Below, in pieces: positions 61,148-64,000 of a DNA stretch of 64,000 nt; position 1 is the stretch's first letter, and each line of letters opens with the position of its first letter. The notes beneath the pieces were generated by a model. That model saw only the letters and a list, made by a program, of their open reading frames with translations. It ran no database searches and was not told the DNA's origin. The position numbers and the translations under genes are program-made. The DNA is from Cryptomeria japonica (Eukaryota; Streptophyta; Pinopsida; Cupressales; Cupressaceae), in the NCBI RefSeq assembly GCF_030272615.1, contig NC_081410.1:140160849-140224848 (forward strand), written 5' to 3'.

Positions 61148-61198
61148 CCCTAAACCATTTTGCTCAGTAATCTGAGAGCAAAAACATTGGTTTGAGGG
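61148..61198 (+). repeat. Strong inverted repeat (hairpin)
   Basis: CCTAAACCA at the left pairs with TGGTTTGAGG at the right (one G-A bulge), and TTTTGCTC pairs with GAGCAAAA inside, around a loop of about 10 nt (agtaatctga). A 3-nt bulge separates the two stems. It lies in the presumed transcribed leader, 150 bp upstream of the first periodic array. Confidence 0.8.
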
Positions 61199-61344
61199 AC
61201 ATTGTGAGATAGAGAACCATGGGACCCTCCTTGGGAAGATGAGTAACACTACGTTACTCCATAGCTTGCATCAAGAAGTCCTGTGTGTGTGTGTGGACTA
61301 GTATTTTACAATATTTTCACATATTAAGTTTTATTTTCACATAT

Positions 61345-61749
61345 TAGCGCATCTGCCTAACAGTTTAGCGCTTCTAGCCTACTGTTTAGCGCGTAGGCTC
61401 TCTGTCTTAGCGCATAAACACTTTTCCTTAGCGTATGATGCTGTCTAACAAATTTTTCTGTAGGTGTCGACGCGAACAAAACACATAGTAGCGCATATAG
61501 CTAACAGATTAGCGCATCCGATCCATATTTTAGCGCATGTAATACATCTTCCAGCGCGTATAATCTAAACATTAGCGCATCAGATTCGAATTTTTCCTGC
61601 ATAACTGACCGCGGGAAAAACAAAAAAAAAACAGAGTAGCACATGCAACACGCAGAGCAATGCATCCCAGTAACAGAATAGCGCAGGAAAACAATTGTAT
61701 AGTGCATCTGGAGCATATTGTAGCGCGTACAGTTTGTTCTGTAGCACAT
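61345..61749 (+). repeat. 21-bp-periodic TAGCGCRT array 1
   Basis: Sixteen copies of the 8-bp core TAGCGCAT/TAGCGCGT or near variants. Starts: 61345, 61366, 61387, 61408, 61429; 61489, 61510, 61531, 61552, 61573; 61637, 61658, 61679, 61700, 61721, 61742. Within each run the period is exactly 21 bp: 8 conserved bases plus 13 variable ones. Runs contain 5, 5 and 6 units and are offset by 60 and 64 bp. Variants TAGTGCAT and TAGCACAT are CpG-decay forms. No ORF uses this stretch convincingly. Confidence 0.93.
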
Positions 61750-62951
61750 CACAGACAAAAAAAATAAAAATTATTGTAACCAAATTAAAATTCTAGACTT
61801 GTAGAAGTCCCCCGAATCAACTAACGATTTTATCTTTTTGTTTGTTTGCAAGGCTATAACGGTTTCTTGCAGGTAAAGCGCGGAAATTCACTTTTATATC
61901 AAAACAATTTTTTTTTGTTGACCTCCAAAAAGACAAAAATTTTGCTTTGTTGACCTTTTTTCACTTTTCTAGATCAGAAAATTTGTCCTTTAAAAATTAA
62001 AAAGAACATCATGTTTTTGTGGAGCAACATCTTTGTATAGATTTTAGCAAATCACTGGTTTGAAAGGATAAAATAAGACCTCATTGTTTGCTTTGTCTCG
62101 AAAGTGGAAGGTATATGCTCTCCCCTTAACTGGGTGATCAAAAAGCCAAACCACTCTTACGCTTTCAGTACTTCACGCATTTAAATCCTTTAGCAGGCCT
62201 GCCTTTCCGAGGAGTTGCAATCAACTCTTAAAGCCGTTTATGGCCGGTGTGAAGGGAACGACCTAAGTGGGGAACGACTTTGACGCCAAGAATTCCAACC
62301 CACTATAATCAAATGTGGAAAGTGACGAAAGTCCTTTTCAACGGTTGCGCGCAGTGATTAGCCTTCCCCCAGTATCCTCGAGATATGTAAAGCCTTTGTT
62401 CTAAAGGTTGGGAAGCCTCCTGAGGGAGTTTATCACTGATGGCTGAACGGGAAGCCTGATTACGAACCATAGAATTAGAAACTTTGAGCCGAGTCAGTAA
62501 CCAAACATTGTAACATCATAGTGCAAGGGTGGGGAAGAATCCGCCCCCAAGATTACTCACCATATATCTCCCAAGATAACTACTCAATTGTGAAGCAATT
62601 CACTTTGGGTTAACTTCTGGCAAAAGGCAAAAAAATGGGCGCCCCCTAGGGGGTGACACGGCTGTTTGAGCTGATGGAGTATCGAGACTAGTGGGCTATG
62701 ATGTTATTAATGACCCTTGAATAAAGAGTCTTTCTGAAGTGTCTTACTTGTATCCAAACTTGTTAAAACATTGGGGATTTGAACACATCCTCGCAAGAAT
62801 ATACACTTTCTGTTAGATTAGGCAAAATGACTGTACTTTGTGTGCCGTGCTTGCATTTTTTATTTCAGAAAATCATCCATCATACTTGAAAATTTTCTCA
62901 ACAAAATTCAAAATCCTCACAAAAACACAAAAAAAGAAAATCAGGGTCGTC
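61750..62951 (+). other. Segment between the two periodic arrays
   Basis: The first 300 bp are AT-rich. The part 62090-62800 has balanced base composition and many short inverted words, including the 12-bp palindrome CCCCCTAGGGGG (62642-62653). It carries no ORF of protein character. It looks like a structured leader or untranslated RNA region and is unlike the AT-rich surroundings. I do not recognise it. Confidence 0.5.
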
Positions 62952-63601
62952 TAGCGCATAAGAGCAACATCTTAGCGCGTGTAACAGTTCTATTAGCACA
63001 TTCAAACATCAAATTAGTGCGTACAACTAAAACAGTAGCGTTTCAATCCTAAGGCAAAACAGTGAACAATCTTTTAGCGCATCCAAAACACATTCTAGCG
63101 CGTATCAGCAACATATTAACGCGTAGGTATCCACAGTTAGCACATAAAACAAAATAGCTAGCGCGTATCAGGCCCAGTGTAGCGCGTAGATTTTTTGAAA
63201 CAAATTCCACAACATTTTCCACAGTCCTAGTTTAGTGCGTGGCATCTACATCTTAGCGCGTGGAATATATATATTAGCGCATTCGTCAAAACAGTTAGTG
63301 CATCTAAAGCCTAGTATAGCGCATATCTTTTCCAAACAAACTTAAACAGCAAATTTCAACAGCATGAGTTTTAGCGCATGAGACAAACAGCTTAGCGCGT
63401 GGAAACCATATTTTAGCGCATTAACCGAAACAGTTAGCGCGTGTCAATCCCAGTCTAGCGTGTGAATTTTTCACCCGCTAGAGCAAAATTTTTCCAAAAA
63501 TAAAAATTTAGCGCGTAATTAGGGGCAGATTAGCACGTGTGCTTATTAGTTTAGCGCATTAGGGAAATTCAGTAGCGCATTCAACTTCTGTTCTAGCACG
63601 T
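62952..63601 (+). repeat. 21-bp-periodic TAGCGCRT array 2
   Basis: About 26 copies of the same core. Starts: 62952, 62973, 62994, 63015, 63036; 63075, 63096, 63117, 63138, 63159, 63180; 63233, 63254, 63275, 63296, 63317; 63372, 63393, 63414, 63435, 63456; 63509, 63531, 63552, 63573, 63594. All steps inside runs are 21 bp, apart from one of 22. Runs of 5-6 units are separated by A/T-rich spacers, giving run-to-run distances of 123-158 bp. The 13-bp inserts are not conserved. Confidence 0.93.
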
Positions 63602-64000
63602 GATCCAAAACCAAAAAAAACAGAGAGTTACAAACTAAAAAATTTTGAAAAATTCAAAAACATTTTAGAGGACTTTTTTGTCAAAAATCATCTTTTATCA
63701 AACCAGAGTGACAAAAACAAACCATTAAAAACTTTTCTCAAATTCAATTTGTGTCAAACAAAGTTGTCAGAATCTGAAAACGAATCAAGCAATAGAGGAC
63801 GTCTTTCCTATCATAATCCGGAAAATTTTCATCATCAGTCTCAATCAAATCCTTTAACATCTTACAGATTTTTATCTCACAAACACTTGTCTAAAAATTC
63901 TCAAATCGTCAAATCTAGTTTCTAGATCGGGAAGCTTTTATCCATATCATTTGACACACTTTATCGTGAAGGGGCAGCCTTCACTCTGATAAAGTAAGAT
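63602..64000. other. Right end of window, no gene recognised
   Basis: AT-rich, Lys/Asn-codon-like but with no long frame. It may be leader sequence of the element that contains the arrays. Confidence 0.45.

Larger units (their letters stand above)
59893..64000 (+). mobile_element. Probable 5' part of another retroelement (LTR and leader), incomplete
   Basis: The segment from about TGTGTAGACGTATAAAAATGACC on has LTR-like style: an AT-rich ATTAAAT-rich U3, a well-placed TATA box (60816-60823) and a long non-coding transcribed-looking region. There is no ORF of protein character to 64000. I cannot see a second LTR, PBS or PPT in the window, so element class and limits are unknown. It contains the 21-bp-periodic arrays. 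Confidence 0.45.

Noticed and set aside
61345-63601. CRISPR-like array of short repeats and unique spacers
   Set aside because: The conserved part is only 8 bp with CpG-decay variants, spacers are 13 bp, and the context is a plant retroelement region without any cas-like gene.

Overview
The window looks like repeat-dominated, AT-rich intergenic DNA from a very large plant genome. A gymnosperm or other giant-genome plant is my best guess from the style of the elements, but no species-diagnostic host gene is present. I find no convincing intact host gene. Almost every long open reading frame belongs to a retroelement, and almost all of these are broken by nonsense codons, mostly TAG where Gln or Trp is expected.

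Layout. 1-4.7 kb: AT-rich DNA with a diverged direct repeat, an LTR-like segment (2159-2620) and an (AT)n tract. 4.72-12.64 kb: a full-length LINE (LINE1) flanked by a perfect 15-bp target duplication. It has ORF1 (DUF4283-like plus CCHC knuckle), ORF2 (endonuclease, reverse transcriptase, zf-RVT, RNase H) and an extra third ORF. 13.7-17.6 kb: a 5'-truncated second LINE (LINE2), also with an extra downstream ORF. 18.9-37.4 kb: a nest. A minus-strand LINE fragment (LINE3) is split by element A, an LTR retroelement without pol. Element B (a short non-coding LTR element, minus strand) sits inside A, and element C (a Gypsy chromovirus, minus strand) sits inside A's 3' LTR. 37.5-45.2 kb: element D, a minus-strand relative of A with the same two-ORF layout and no pol. 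47.3-59.0 kb: element E, an Athila-like Gypsy with an extra ORF after integrase. 59.9-64 kb: a probable LTR/leader region of another retroelement. It holds two arrays of an 8-bp core (TAGCGCRT) recurring every 21 bp.

Two observations stand out. First, LINE1, A, D and E, which belong to different retroelement classes, each carry an accessory protein outside the usual enzymes. Three of the four keep a recognisable [I/V]xxx(T/S/M)GLxxxG signature, and the LINE1 and E versions also share a second, clearly alignable block. Each protein ends in an acidic or Lys/Glu-rich coiled tail. Second, the 21-bp-periodic TAGCGCRT arrays have about 42 units in runs of five or six, with a higher-order spacing near 140 bp. 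They do not match any standard feature type I know.

The TE boundaries of LINE1, B, D and E rest on exact target duplications. Those of A and C have one mismatch each. Insertion order is readable: LINE3 is older than A, and A is older than B and C. D and E entered one neighbouring stretch independently.
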